From Amoebidium appalachense (lineage: Eukaryota > Ichthyosporea), in contig CAVNZM010000001.1 in NCBI GenBank assembly GCA_963693365.1, positions 4,030,001-4,094,000 of the forward strand: a stretch of 64,000 nt of DNA, read 5' to 3'. The stretch's first letter is position 1. Each line of letters opens with the position of its first letter. The notes beneath the pieces are model-generated. The model was not told the DNA's origin. It did not search any database and saw only the letters and a program-made list of their open reading frames with translations. Below, piece after piece: positions 40,936 through 64,000 of this stretch. Position numbers and translations under genes: made by a program.

Positions 40936-43081
40936 CTGGGGTAGGATCAGGGGTGGGGGTGGGGAGGGACGGGTACGGGGGCAGGTGCGGGCGCAGGTGT
41001 AGGCATAGGGGCAGGTGCGGGGGCAGGTGCAGGCATAGGGGCAGGTGTGGGCGCCGGTGTTGGGGCGGGGGCAGGGGCCGGACCAGGGATGGGGCCTACG
41101 GAAGGCACACAGGTGTACTTGTCCACGTTTGTAAAGCCGGCATTGCAGACGCATGCAAAGGCGACGCCTGTGTTTGTACACACGGAGTTCTTGTCGCAGT
41201 TCTTCATCTGCATCATGTCGAGGCATGCGTTGACAAACAGACACACCGTGCCGTTGCCCGTGTAGCCGTAATCGCACCGACACGTGTAGCTGCCGATAGT
41301 GTTCGTGCACGAGCCGGAGGACGAGCACTTGTGAAGTGAGCCTGCACACTCATTAGCGTCTGCAAACCCAAAGTTGACGTTGGTGACGCTGGACTGCCCT
41401 ACATTGACCGTCACCCCCTTGGCTGCTCCGTCGATGCCGCTAACAGGTACGGTGAATCCACCGGTGACCGACGCCTGAACAACGGACACTGTGTAGGTTC
41501 CAAAGGGTACAGTGGGGAACGAATAGGCTCCCGTTGCCGTGGTGGTTGCCGTAGCAACGATATTCCCACTGGGTCCCAGCAGTTGCACGGTTGCCCCGGC
41601 AATGGGCTGATCTGACGAATCCAATTGGGCATTGGCATTGCTGTCCCCATAGACCGTTCCAGAAATCGACCCGGCCTGATCGAGAGCCGCGCACGTGGTG
41701 CCGTTGCCTGCGAAGCCATCATTGCACGTGCACGTGTATGACCCAACGTTGTTGGTGCATGTTGCGCTTCCCGAGCACGTGTGCGTCTTGGCCGCACATT
41801 CATCCGTATCTCCCAACCCGAAATTTACGTTGGTGGCGGGGTTCGGGGCAACTAGGGTGACGGTTGTGCTGCCGGTGGCCGGGCTTGTGGGCCTGTTAAA
41901 TGCGGGCGGGAAGGATGCAGGCACAATGGTGACGGTGTAGGTGGCCGGGGGGACACTTGCAAATTCGTAGAACCCGTTGGCGTCAGTCTTAACTTGGGCC
42001 ACAATTTTGCCATCTGCACCCGTCAAAGTAACAATTACGCCGCTCAGGGGGGATTCTGTGGGGTCTTTCTTCCCGTCGCCGTTAGCGTCGGCATAGACAT
42101 AGCCGCTGATGGAGGAGGGTATGATCACGCACGAACCGTTGTTGTTTGAAAAACCCCCACCGCACGCGCACGTGTACGAGCCAACAGTATTGTTGCATAC
42201 TGAATTTGCGGTGCACTTGTGGGTCTTAGCCGTGCACTCATCCACATCAGCGCACGTGACGCCGGTGCCGGTGAATCCCGTGTTGCATGCACAGGTGAAC
42301 GAACCGTCCGTGTTCATGCACTGTGCGCTTGTGGCAGCGCAGTTGTGTGTTTGGAGTGCGCATTCATCGGCATCGACAAACCCAAACGTGACCGTGGCAG
42401 GGGTGGTGGGGGTCACAGTAACCGTGGCAGATCCGGTGGGATTTGCGGTCGGGCGGTTGTACTTCGGGGGGACCTTAGTCGAGTCAATAACCACCTTGTA
42501 GGTACCGGAGGGAACGTTGACGAATGAAAATTGGCCGCTGGTCGTGGTGGTCACAGTGGCAACCGTCTTCCCGGTAGAATCGACCAGGGAGATGGGAATA
42601 TTCGGGAGGGGTTTTTCCGTGGCCTCGCAAATTGAATTTGCGTTGGCATCGACACACACCTGGCCGGTAATGTTCCCACCGGGGGCGTTGCAGGTCACAC
42701 CGTCGCCCGTGAATCCGGTGTTGCACGTGCAGGTGAAGCTGCCCTGTGTGTTGGCACACTTTGCGTTGGCACTGCAAGTCGAGAGACCTTCGATACACTC
42801 GTTGACATCTGGTGGGAGGGCGGGAAAGGAAGAAGGGGATGGGAGGGGTTAGTTCGCTGGCAGAATGCTAGTATATGGGAGGGGGAGGGGGGGGGGGGGT
42901 ATGTTTTACATAGTAAGAAGTACATATTCACGACTGGTAACACAGTGGCTTTTCTGCTTCCCCCCCCCCCCCCCCCCCCCCTTAAAAAAAAGGGGGGTGA
43001 AAAGAAGAATAGAGGAAAAGGAAAAAGACAAAGAAGAAAGAAGACCACAGGGTGTGGGTGGGTGAGCGCGGGGTGGTGTGT

Positions 43082-43112
<31 letters not shown>

Positions 43113-43968
43113 GGGGGGGGGGTTGGATTCGTCAGTACCTGACTGGCATGTAGCACCGTACCAGGCATCAGGGCACAGACAGTCGAAGGTGGTGGCCGTC
43201 AGTTTGGTGCACGTGCCTCCATTCTTGCACGGCATAGACGCACACGGGTCTGTGTATGTGTGGGGGGAGAACGCAGGGTTAAAATAACGTACACAGTAAA
43301 TAAACAGAGCACATCTTCAGGAGAAGGGGGGGGGGAGGGGCGAGGGGGGTTTGAATGCGTCATAAAGTACGAAGTACACAAGAACAAACGGATAACACGA
43401 TGCAGAATGCAAGCCATGGGGAGGGGAAGGGGATCCACAAAAAGAAATGGTATGGTATAGTTTCGGAGGGGGAGGGTGTGTGTGGAGGAGGGGGTCGGGG
43501 GAGGGGAGGGGGGAGGGAGGGGGAGGTTGGTAGAGAGATGGTGGTATATGGAGTGACCATACGTATAGCCGAAAACAGGAAACGGGTAGTATTGCAGTGG
43601 TGGGGGAAGGGGCCCCCGAATCATTATATTGTAGCATCTAGGTGAAAGTGTGTGTGTGTGTTTGGTGGGGGGGAAGGGTACCATACCGTAGTTTGTTGGC
43701 GGTATGGTGCAGTAGGTACCAGACCAACCATTGGTGCACGTGCATTTTCCATCGCCCCCACAAGTCCCGCCGTTGCTGCATCCAGGACCGCATGGGGTGA
43801 TGATGTCGACACATTTCCCATCCACACATGCTTGGGTAGCAGTGCACTTGGAGCAGTTCTTTAAGTTGTTAAAGTTGCACAGGTCTTTAAGCGGCTCAAG
43901 GAGAATGAGGTCCTCTTCGTTGGCTGGGTCGGGAACCCTTCCAATGGCCATGGCATCTTCAGTGCATG

Positions 43969-44011
<43 letters not shown>

Positions 44012-44953
44012 ACGTTAGCAAATGGAGTCACATATAGAAAAGAGGGTGTACGAAGAACAAGAGGGGAGAGGGGGGGGGGGGGGGGGGGGGGGGGGGTAAA
44101 GGGGGCAGGGAGTACGTTTAGGTTTGAATCTAGTGTACGTAAACATATTTAGGTATATACACATTGATTGCCCCCGAAATGCATTTCCAGTATACTCTAG
44201 CTTAAAGGTTACATGACGCAGTGCACACACAATCAATCGAGGCAGGCCCGGGAGGGATGGGGGACCGGGGGGAGAAGGGGGGGGGGGGGGGGGGGGGGGG
44301 GGGAGGAGAGAGAGAGAGAGAGAGAGAAAGGGGGGGGGGGGGGGGGGGGGGGGGGATGGAGGGAGGCTTGTACCTGAATCTGGAATGCAATGTCCTCAGC
44401 ACTGAGGCCCGGACACGTATATGTCGAAAACAACTTCTTGCACCCATCCGCATAGTTGGGAGGGATGGGGGCGGGTGGAGGGGGAGGCGTAGGGGGACCC
44501 GGTGGTGGGATGGGAGGTGGGACAACGGGAGGTGGAGGGGGAACAGGGTCAGGGCGAATGAAGGGATTGTTGTTGCTACACGTGGGGTCTGGGGTGAAGG
44601 GGAGGGGGGCAGGGGTGTCGGGTGGGGGGGCGTTGGGGCAGGTTTGGACGGCGGGTTTTCCTCCCTTGAGGATGAGTTGGGTATCAGAAACGAGGTAGCG
44701 GGTCTGTAGGGTTCCGTAGTCGATGATGTCGTTGGCTGCCTGGCCGTTGTAGTCGCCGCATAGACCAATCACACACCCTGCATACGCCCTAAAAATGCAA
44801 GGGAATAAAGCAATGTGGTTGGTTAGTTTGTGATTTTCTACTCATGGGCCTCTTGTCTCCGAAAGGTTGTTATCTGTTTTTTAGGTTGATTGGGTGCGGC
44901 AGCAGCGGCTCTATTTGCTGTTTCACTCTCTTTTTACTCCTTTCCCCCCCCCA

Positions 44954-44995
<42 letters not shown>

Positions 44996-45006
44996 TTTTT
45001 TTTTTT

Positions 45007-45054
<48 letters not shown>

Positions 45055-46208
45055 AGGGGAAGGGGAAGGTTCAATACCTGGATGGTTGGACACGAATGTT
45101 CACAAAATGCACGCCCGTATTGCCCCAGTGGTAACCGTCAATAATGACTTTGAGGTTGGGGAAATTCCACTCCACGGTCTTGGTTTCGGGCCGGGTCAGG
45201 ACGGCCAGGTCCGGTGCGGTGGTGCCCCCGATCCGACCAGCGACTGGCTGGTCTGCGGCAGTCATGTAGGTGATGTATGATGAGCCCCGGTAGTAAATAA
45301 ACACATACTGATTGCACGACACCTGGTTGTTTGTCCCGCACTTCTGTGTGGTTGTCTGCACGCTGAATTCGCCGTCATATGATTGGACGAGGGTGTATGT
45401 TCCGATGCCGTAGAAGTTGAAGGTCTTGCCGTCAAAGGTGCGGTAGTGGGGGTCCCCCGTGCTGTGGCATTCCGCAGCCAGAATGTTCGAGAGCATGGAC
45501 GGACTGACGGCCTGCACGTGTGCATGTGTAAGCGTGTGTGCGTGTGTGCGCACGTACACGTATTTTTTTCCTTGAGGGGAAAGGGGGGGGGGGGGGGGGG
45601 GGTGGAGGGCAAGCAAAGTAAACTCGAGAATTTGGTGCAAGTGTAATGATATGGCCACTTCTTCGACCCTTTGGGAACACTTCGTTTTTGGGTTTCATGA
45701 AGGACAAGGCTAAAACAGGAAATAAACTTTGATAATCAGTGAAACGACAAGCAAATTTGCCCACACAAGCACATGGAAAAAGGCAGAGCTAGGAGAGTTT
45801 AAATAGAAGGGGGGGGGGGGGGGGGGGGGGGGTTCCCGAAAAGAGTGCAGATTAAATTAGCACAAACCTGAATAGAGCCAATGATGTTCCAAGCCGGTTG
45901 CAGACTTGTAGCATTCAAAAATACGGGAACTAGACCGGTAATAACGCGATTTGCAATCGCCGATGGGTTAATGGCAGCCCTCACGCACTGCTCGGTGGCC
46001 CAGTTGGTAGGGGTGAAGGTTAAGGTGCACTTGTCGAACGCGATCAGATCGCCCGTGATTATGTTGCTGATGTCCACGATGACGTTTTGGGTGGGTGGCT
46101 GGTTGAGCCTGCGGGAGACAGGGTCAAATCTCTGACCATGGGCAGACGATAAAACAAAACACAAAACACAAAAAACAAACAAACAAACAAAAAAAACAAC
46201 AACAACAA

Positions 46209-46252
<44 letters not shown>

Positions 46253-48098
46253 AAAGGAAAGAAAAGAAAGGAAAAAAAAAAAAAGAGCCTTTGGACAAGA
46301 GAGACCATAAACAATAAAAAATCCAACCAAAAAATGAAAGAAAAAAGAGACGAAAAAAGAGGAACGAGAGAGAACAGGGAATATAACCAATAAAAAATCC
46401 AACCAAAAAATGAAAAGAAAAAAGAAAAGAAAAAAGAGGAACGAGAGAGAACAGGGATTATAAAGTCTGAAAAGTTGAACGAATACAATGGCAAGCAAAG
46501 CAGACTAATATTTTTTTCCCCCTGGGAATTCCTTCGGGGAGGGAGGGAAGGGAGGGGGGGGAGGGGTATTAAACTAGTGGATCATGCAGAAACCTATGGG
46601 GTGGCAAGGAAGTAAATAGCCTCGATCGAAATTGACCAATAGCAGCTCACTAAAAACAAGGCATCTGCCGGGCTTCGGCCACCTGCCTAAACGACCCACC
46701 TTGGTAAGTGATAGTGTAAATCGATGAATAAGATGGAAAAAATAAATAAAAATCTCACAGAATAAGAAAAATAAAAAGCTATAAAAACTATCATTACATA
46801 TACGCATAAAACGCTCTTTTTTAGCTAGCGACGCTCACGGTAGCGATCCGGCCTCAACAATCGTGAGGTCCATTGTCGAGAGATTTTTAATTGGCTCACA
46901 GCCTTTCATTTGAATTGCTACACTTTCTACCGATCGGATAGCTCGAAACACAAGGCAAGATTCTTTGATCCAGCCTGTTCAATGTCTTGCTACCCCATAG
47001 TGGATTCTGCTCCTGTGTGACACGAGTATATTTCAGGGGAGGGAGTTCAATGGCGAAATTTACCTGATGCACACGATCTGCACGCCCAGGTTAGACTGCA
47101 ATTTGATGACCGAGGGGCGCGCAATAACGGCTGGGGGCTCTGCCGGCACAAAATACTGCTGGGGCACCTGCTCCATAAGCAGCTGGCCGGGGGTTTTCCA
47201 ATTGAATTGGAAAGTCACCGCGCCGGTGAACTGGAAATATTCGATGCGAACAGGAACAAGTGTGTTGGCAGTGAGCTGAATGGCGGCACCAAGATCCTTT
47301 GTAGGGAGGTGAGGCTTGAAGTTGTCGATGTAGACTTGGTTGTTGATGTACACGCGAATACCATCGTCGGAAACAGTCTCGAACTGGTAAGTGCCGGTGC
47401 ACGGGACGACTATCGAGCCTGTCCACACGATGGCGTATGATTCCTTCATGAACGAGATGGTGGTTACAGTCCTGAGGGAAGGATATGATAAGGTCAGGAA
47501 AAAACAAAACACGGAAAGAGAGAAAACTCGTTTGAGCGCCACATAAAAAGACAGAGGGGAACACCACGACAGGGCACTGTTCAAAAAAAAGAGGAAACGA
47601 AAATGAGATATATTCATTCACACCAAAAATCCATTACCACGGAGTAACCCTACAAGTAGCCCATATGCAAACCTACTTTGCGTATAGACAACTTGAAAAC
47701 ATTTTCATTCAGGTGCGTATTAGTCATGCACCTGAATGAAAATGTTTTCAAGAGCGCTGGAATGTACTACTGTTTGCACGCGCCAAGTTGGGAAAATGTA
47801 CTTACGTCGACATCTCCTGGCCCACAGCACCAAAATCCGTCAGTGGGACACCAGAGGTTGGCACAAACGGAAGGGCATCAATCCTGTCAAAATGTAGATC
47901 TTTGAAGGCTGGGGGCCACGCTGGTATCCCGTTTGTGAATTTCAACGATGGATAGTGCTTTGCAAGCAGACCCTTCTTCACCCACGGGTCTCCTACAGCC
48001 GTGTTTTCAGCCTGGAGAAGCGCACAGCGTGACCCGAACGCAGTTGCGGACGAAAGAGTGGCCGAAGTGGCCACAAGGGCCATTAGAGCCGCCCACAT
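40447..48098 (-). CDS. Secreted PA14-VWD-EGF-SdrD_B-like multidomain protein
   Basis: Nine exons, read from high to low coordinates: 48098-47806, 47471-47064, 46108-45868, 45511-45078, 44788-44374, 43969-43687, 43249-43139, 42808-40977 and 40935-40447. They add to 1,501 codons plus TAA with every phase compatible. The start MWAALMALVATSATLSSATA is a clear signal peptide; an in-frame ATG at 48143 would add 15 residues. Domains: PA14 about 40-185 (sugar-binding type fold), VWD about 330-500, Pro-rich linker, Cys-rich/EGF modules 598-760, EGF modules alternating with three SdrD_B-like domains to about 1290, a Pro/Ala-rich linker, and a C-terminal domain with six Cys. The mixture suggests an extracellular matrix, coat or adhesion protein. 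No transmembrane segment seen. Confidence 0.85.
40977..42808 (-). CDS. Large exon: EGF modules alternating with SdrD_B-like domains
   Basis: A single 1,832-bp exon free of simple repeats until its Pro/Ala end. It encodes calcium-binding-type EGF modules (DVNECIEGLSTC; ADECALQTHNC; VDECTAKTHKC; TDECAAKTHTC; ANECAGSLHKC; ACLDMMQMKNC). Between them are three beta-sandwich domains of the bacterial SdrD_B/colossin type (GNITGQVCVDANANSICEA; SISGYVYADANGDGKKDPTE; SISGTVYGDSNANAQLDSSD). Each of these has the G.V..D.N.N...D.....L.G..V.L pattern and a later GTYTV strand. It ends in repeated Pro-Ala pairs. The split-codon G at 42808 completes the first Asp codon. Confidence 0.85.
43320..43415 (+). repeat. 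Dispersed G-tract element, copy in the secreted-protein gene
   Basis: G-rich run, then TTTGAATGCGTCATAAAGTA, CGAAGTACACAAG, CGGATAACACGATGCAGAAT and GCAAGCC. Located in the intron between exons 43969-43687 and 43249-43139. Confidence 0.65.
44374..46108 (-). CDS. VWD domain exons of the secreted multidomain protein
   Basis: Exons 46108-45868, 45511-45078 and 44788-44374. The VWD domain starts at CHSTGDPHYRTFDGKTFNFYG, follows with TYTLVQSYDGEFSVQT and NNQVSCNQYVFIYY, and ends across the next intron at GCVIGLCGDYNGQAANDI. 'GDPHY.TFDG' and 'GLCG.YNG' are the diagnostic ends of von Willebrand type D domains, found in gel-forming and matrix proteins. The exon then carries a long Pro-rich linker and a C..C segment (GCKKLFSTYTCPG). 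The first exon (46108-45868) has two Cys and no recognised domain. Confidence 0.85.
46312..46460. repeat. Imperfect A-rich tandem duplication in an intron
   Basis: A unit starting CAATAAAAAATCCAACC at 46312 recurs at 46388 with A/G-run length changes; both copies end in AGAGGAACGAGAGAGAACAG. It lies in intron 2 of the secreted-protein gene, next to an A run (46210-46250). Confidence 0.85.
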
Positions 48099-48143
48099 TT
48101 TGGCGGTGTGGCAGTGTAGGCAACTACTTCTAATTGTGTTCAC
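47064..48143 (-). CDS. Signal peptide and PA14 domain exons
   Basis: Exon 1 (48098-47806, possibly from 48143) and exon 2 (47471-47064). After the signal peptide, KGLLAKHYPSLKF begins a PA14 fold. It continues across the intron with SYAIVWTGSIVVPCTGTY, then FETVSDDGIRVYINNQVYID and the strand VTFQFNWKTPG. The SDDG...I.N...ID pattern is the core of PA14 domains, which bind carbohydrate in yeast flocculins and occur in many extracellular proteins. Donor GTAAGT at 47805 and acceptor CCCTCAG at 47472 give a clean phase-2 intron of 334 bases that holds a perfect inverted repeat (see separate entry). Confidence 0.85.
47692..47752. repeat. Perfect 25-bp inverted repeat with 11-base loop (intronic hairpin)
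   Basis: Arm 47692-47716 and arm 47728-47752 are exact reverse complements, separated by 11 bases. It sits in intron 1 of the secreted multidomain gene, 54 bases downstream of the exon-1 donor. In the transcript it would fold into a long perfect stem. Confidence 0.95.
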
Positions 48144-49343
48144 GGGCGGTCCTGCGCGTATGCAAAGCGCGTGACAACTAAATGCCCTTGCTCACAGTTT
48201 GCCAGGCATATATAGCTGCTTGCAACAAAGGGAAAATTCGTGACATGTCATGTGGCAGCATATTCTGCTCGCCTCTATCTGTCAAGTCGTGTTGTTTGCT
48301 GCGAGGAATGAGTAGGGTTGCTGGGGGAAAGTGACTTTATTGTGTGGAACCGATTTGTTGTGCAGTCACCAACCAATAGGATATCGGATTGACACCAAAA
48401 TGTGATTGGATTATATTGGAGAAATCAACGAGGGCGGCAAACGTTCCACGGTTCCACCTTTCAAGGATTTAGAAATCAAGATGATGCCAGTCTTGGAAGT
48501 TTATAGCACCTATAAATTGACGTATCATTATTAAAAAAACCCCTAAAATAATTTTCTGAGTGTCAATGTATAACTTTTGGCATATTATAAAAATAATTAA
48601 CCAATTTTTGATGCCGAAATTAGGACGGTCCTCCACCTGGAGGCGGACGGTCGTCGGTCACGGAACTTGGAAATTTGCTTCAGATTTTAGAAGCATATGA
48701 CTGGGTAGACGTTGACCAATCGATCTTTAGGAATACATTTGTGCACATTGGAATGCTACACGATGCGCTCTTTACCAATCATAACTAAGTAAACAAAGCA
48801 ATCGACATCTACGGCTGAGCCGGGCCAATCCATGCATCAGAGAGTGAGCCGATCTCGGTTCGGTTCGTTTTTGACTCGAATCCAACGGTTTGAGTGATCA
48901 GGTTAGGAAGTTTTCGGATGTACTTTCTTATATCTCCAACTACACATGACTATAGTTAAACCAAAGGGAAAAACAATAAAGGGCATCACCATGGTGCACC
49001 AGGGGATTTTCGTGGTTCAGAAATCTGCTGAATCGGCGCGCCTTTGGCTAATACATGTGCCCGGTCATTGGCGCCGGCCCGGCTTGCAAAGATCCGAGTC
49101 ACAACCGGTTCAGATGTTGACCGTGCACACAAAAAAACCGTTGCACGCACGCACACACAGTCACACAGGCAGTGTCACATCCGTACACATACAAATTTAC
49201 ATACATACACACGTACACACACACACACGCACACACGCACGCATGTGCACACACGTGCACACACACACGCGGCCCGGCCTGTCATTACATAGTATGTTGT
49301 ACACACACACACACACACACACACATCATACACATACACACAT

Positions 49344-49402
<59 letters not shown>

Positions 49403-49608
49403 CACACACACACGCACGCATGCACACACGTCACACACGCCTCACGTCACCGAAACTTTGGGCACCACAAACGTCATATATCACAAGTGCTCGTTTCGGT
49501 GGTGCACAATATATTACACAGTCATACACAAACATAATCCTTGTGTACGTACATAAATACGCCGTTGAATTTGTGGGCAACACACGGTGTCACACCATGA
49601 TCATCGTG

Positions 49609-49661
<53 letters not shown>

Positions 49662-50502
49662 CCGTGGCACCTTTTCAAACCAATACCGTGGAACCTAACC
49701 ACTACTATATTCTCGTTGACTATGAGCATAATAGGAGCATAATAAATATGAGGCTCAGTGGACCAGGTAACCGTGGGATGTGGTATATTTTTATGATTCT
49801 TCGAATGTCAGGCCATCAAAATGATTATGCATAATAACATGCCAGGCCGGCGCCTAGGAGCGATCGTACTCTTGATCAGTTGAAAGCAGTAAATCAATGA
49901 TCCCAGTTTTGACACCACATGCATTCATAGCCCTTTTTCGAATGTCTAGTCCATCGCATGGTATGAAATGCAACATTCATCACCGCTATTGAACATAAAA
50001 TCATGGATCCTGTTCTAATATTAGGTCCACTGGGTACATACACTACCTACGACAGGCTGCTCTTTCACACTCACACATACATACAAATACTACATTACTT
50101 GAACCACAAGCCCACTGAAACATACCAGAAAAGCCAGGGCTCGAAACACTATGTGAATATTCACCAAGTTCCATGTTCACAAGCATTCATTCTATTTGAT
50201 CACCTACCTAGAACATGCCAGAGCCAAGTACTTTAGAGAGACACTGAAGATACATCGTTCGGCACATTCGAGTGTGGAACTCAATTGCTACACCGACTTC
50301 CTATTAATCATCCCCCCCCCCCCCCCCCCCCTCCGCATTCAAAACCCCCCCCCCCCCCTCCCCCCCCCCCCCCAAAAAAAAAAACAAAAAACAAAAAACA
50401 AAAAACCGAAAAAACAAAAACAAAATACAACAGCAGTAATACTACAACTAGTAATACCATTACTACACTCATATCCAGCAGAATAGTAAAAACCAGAGGA
50501 GG
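48144..50502. other. Spacer between the secreted-protein gene and the TNPO3-like gene
   Basis: No coding region supported. 48144-48240 is probably promoter of the minus-strand secreted-protein gene. 48240-49120 is unique sequence. 49140-49440 and 49611-49656 are CA-rich repeats. 49660-50300 is unique and should include the 3' UTR of the TNPO3-like gene. C and A runs fill 50311-50420. Confidence 0.6.
48208..48214 (-). promoter_or_regulatory. Possible TATA box of the secreted multidomain gene
   Basis: On the minus strand TATATAT lies about 65 bases upstream of the first in-frame ATG (48143) and 110 upstream of the signal-peptide ATG (48098). A start of transcription about 30 bases downstream (near 48180) would leave a short leader with either ATG. 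Position is the only support. Confidence 0.35.

Positions 50503-64000
<13,498 letters not shown>

Noticed and set aside
46058-46498. Hydrophobic Phe/Leu-rich minus-strand frame that looks like membrane segments and joins the coding exon
   Set aside because: It is the translation of an A-rich duplicated intron; the real exon starts at 46108 after a CGCAG acceptor.

Overview
This is a window from an intron-dense nuclear genome of a eukaryote, probably a protist. Coding sequence is a small minority of the bases. The rest is introns and spacers full of simple repeats: (CA)n/(GT)n, (CT)n, (TA)n, and long C, G, A or T runs. I rebuilt genes by hand from GT...AG splice sites, reading-frame phase and family motifs. 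The species cannot be named from the sequence. A fungal-type class III cyclase fold, a RasGAP, LIM domains and a PA14/VWD/EGF secreted protein fit a unicellular relative of animals and fungi or another amoeboid protist; this is inference only.

Layout. (1) About 842-28624, plus strand: one very long gene, 5' end outside the window. I can join 41 exons without a phase break into 1,428 codons plus a stop. Domain order is C2 (C-terminal part), RasGAP, Pro/Ser-rich linker, helical region, two class III nucleotide-cyclase-homology domains, and three LIM domains. The RasGAP keeps its arginine finger. Both cyclase-like domains have lost the metal-binding Asp residues and the Asn/Arg pair, so they look like pseudo-cyclases. 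(2) 28625-31023: repeat-rich spacer. (3) 31024-31912, minus strand: last exon of an unrecognised, basic/charged, coiled-coil-rich protein. (4) 31913-40446: no recognisable gene; microsatellites, a 186-bp tandem duplication and some unique sequence. (5) 40447-48098 (start possibly 48143), minus strand: complete 9-exon gene for a secreted 1,501-aa protein with signal peptide, PA14, VWD, EGF repeats interleaved with three SdrD_B-like domains, a Pro/Ala linker and a Cys-containing C-terminal domain. (6) 48144-50502: spacer with CA repeats. (7) 50503 to beyond 64000, minus strand: the C-terminal two thirds (622 codons, 19 exons) of a transportin-3/importin-13 family nuclear import receptor.

The genes do not form an operon or pathway. 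Two cross-cutting signals stand out. First, splice sites are often made directly from simple repeats: (CA)nCAG acceptors and (GT)n donors. The repeat strand flips with the direction of transcription. Second, a short dispersed element headed by a G-tract occurs at least nine times, in introns and near the left window edge.
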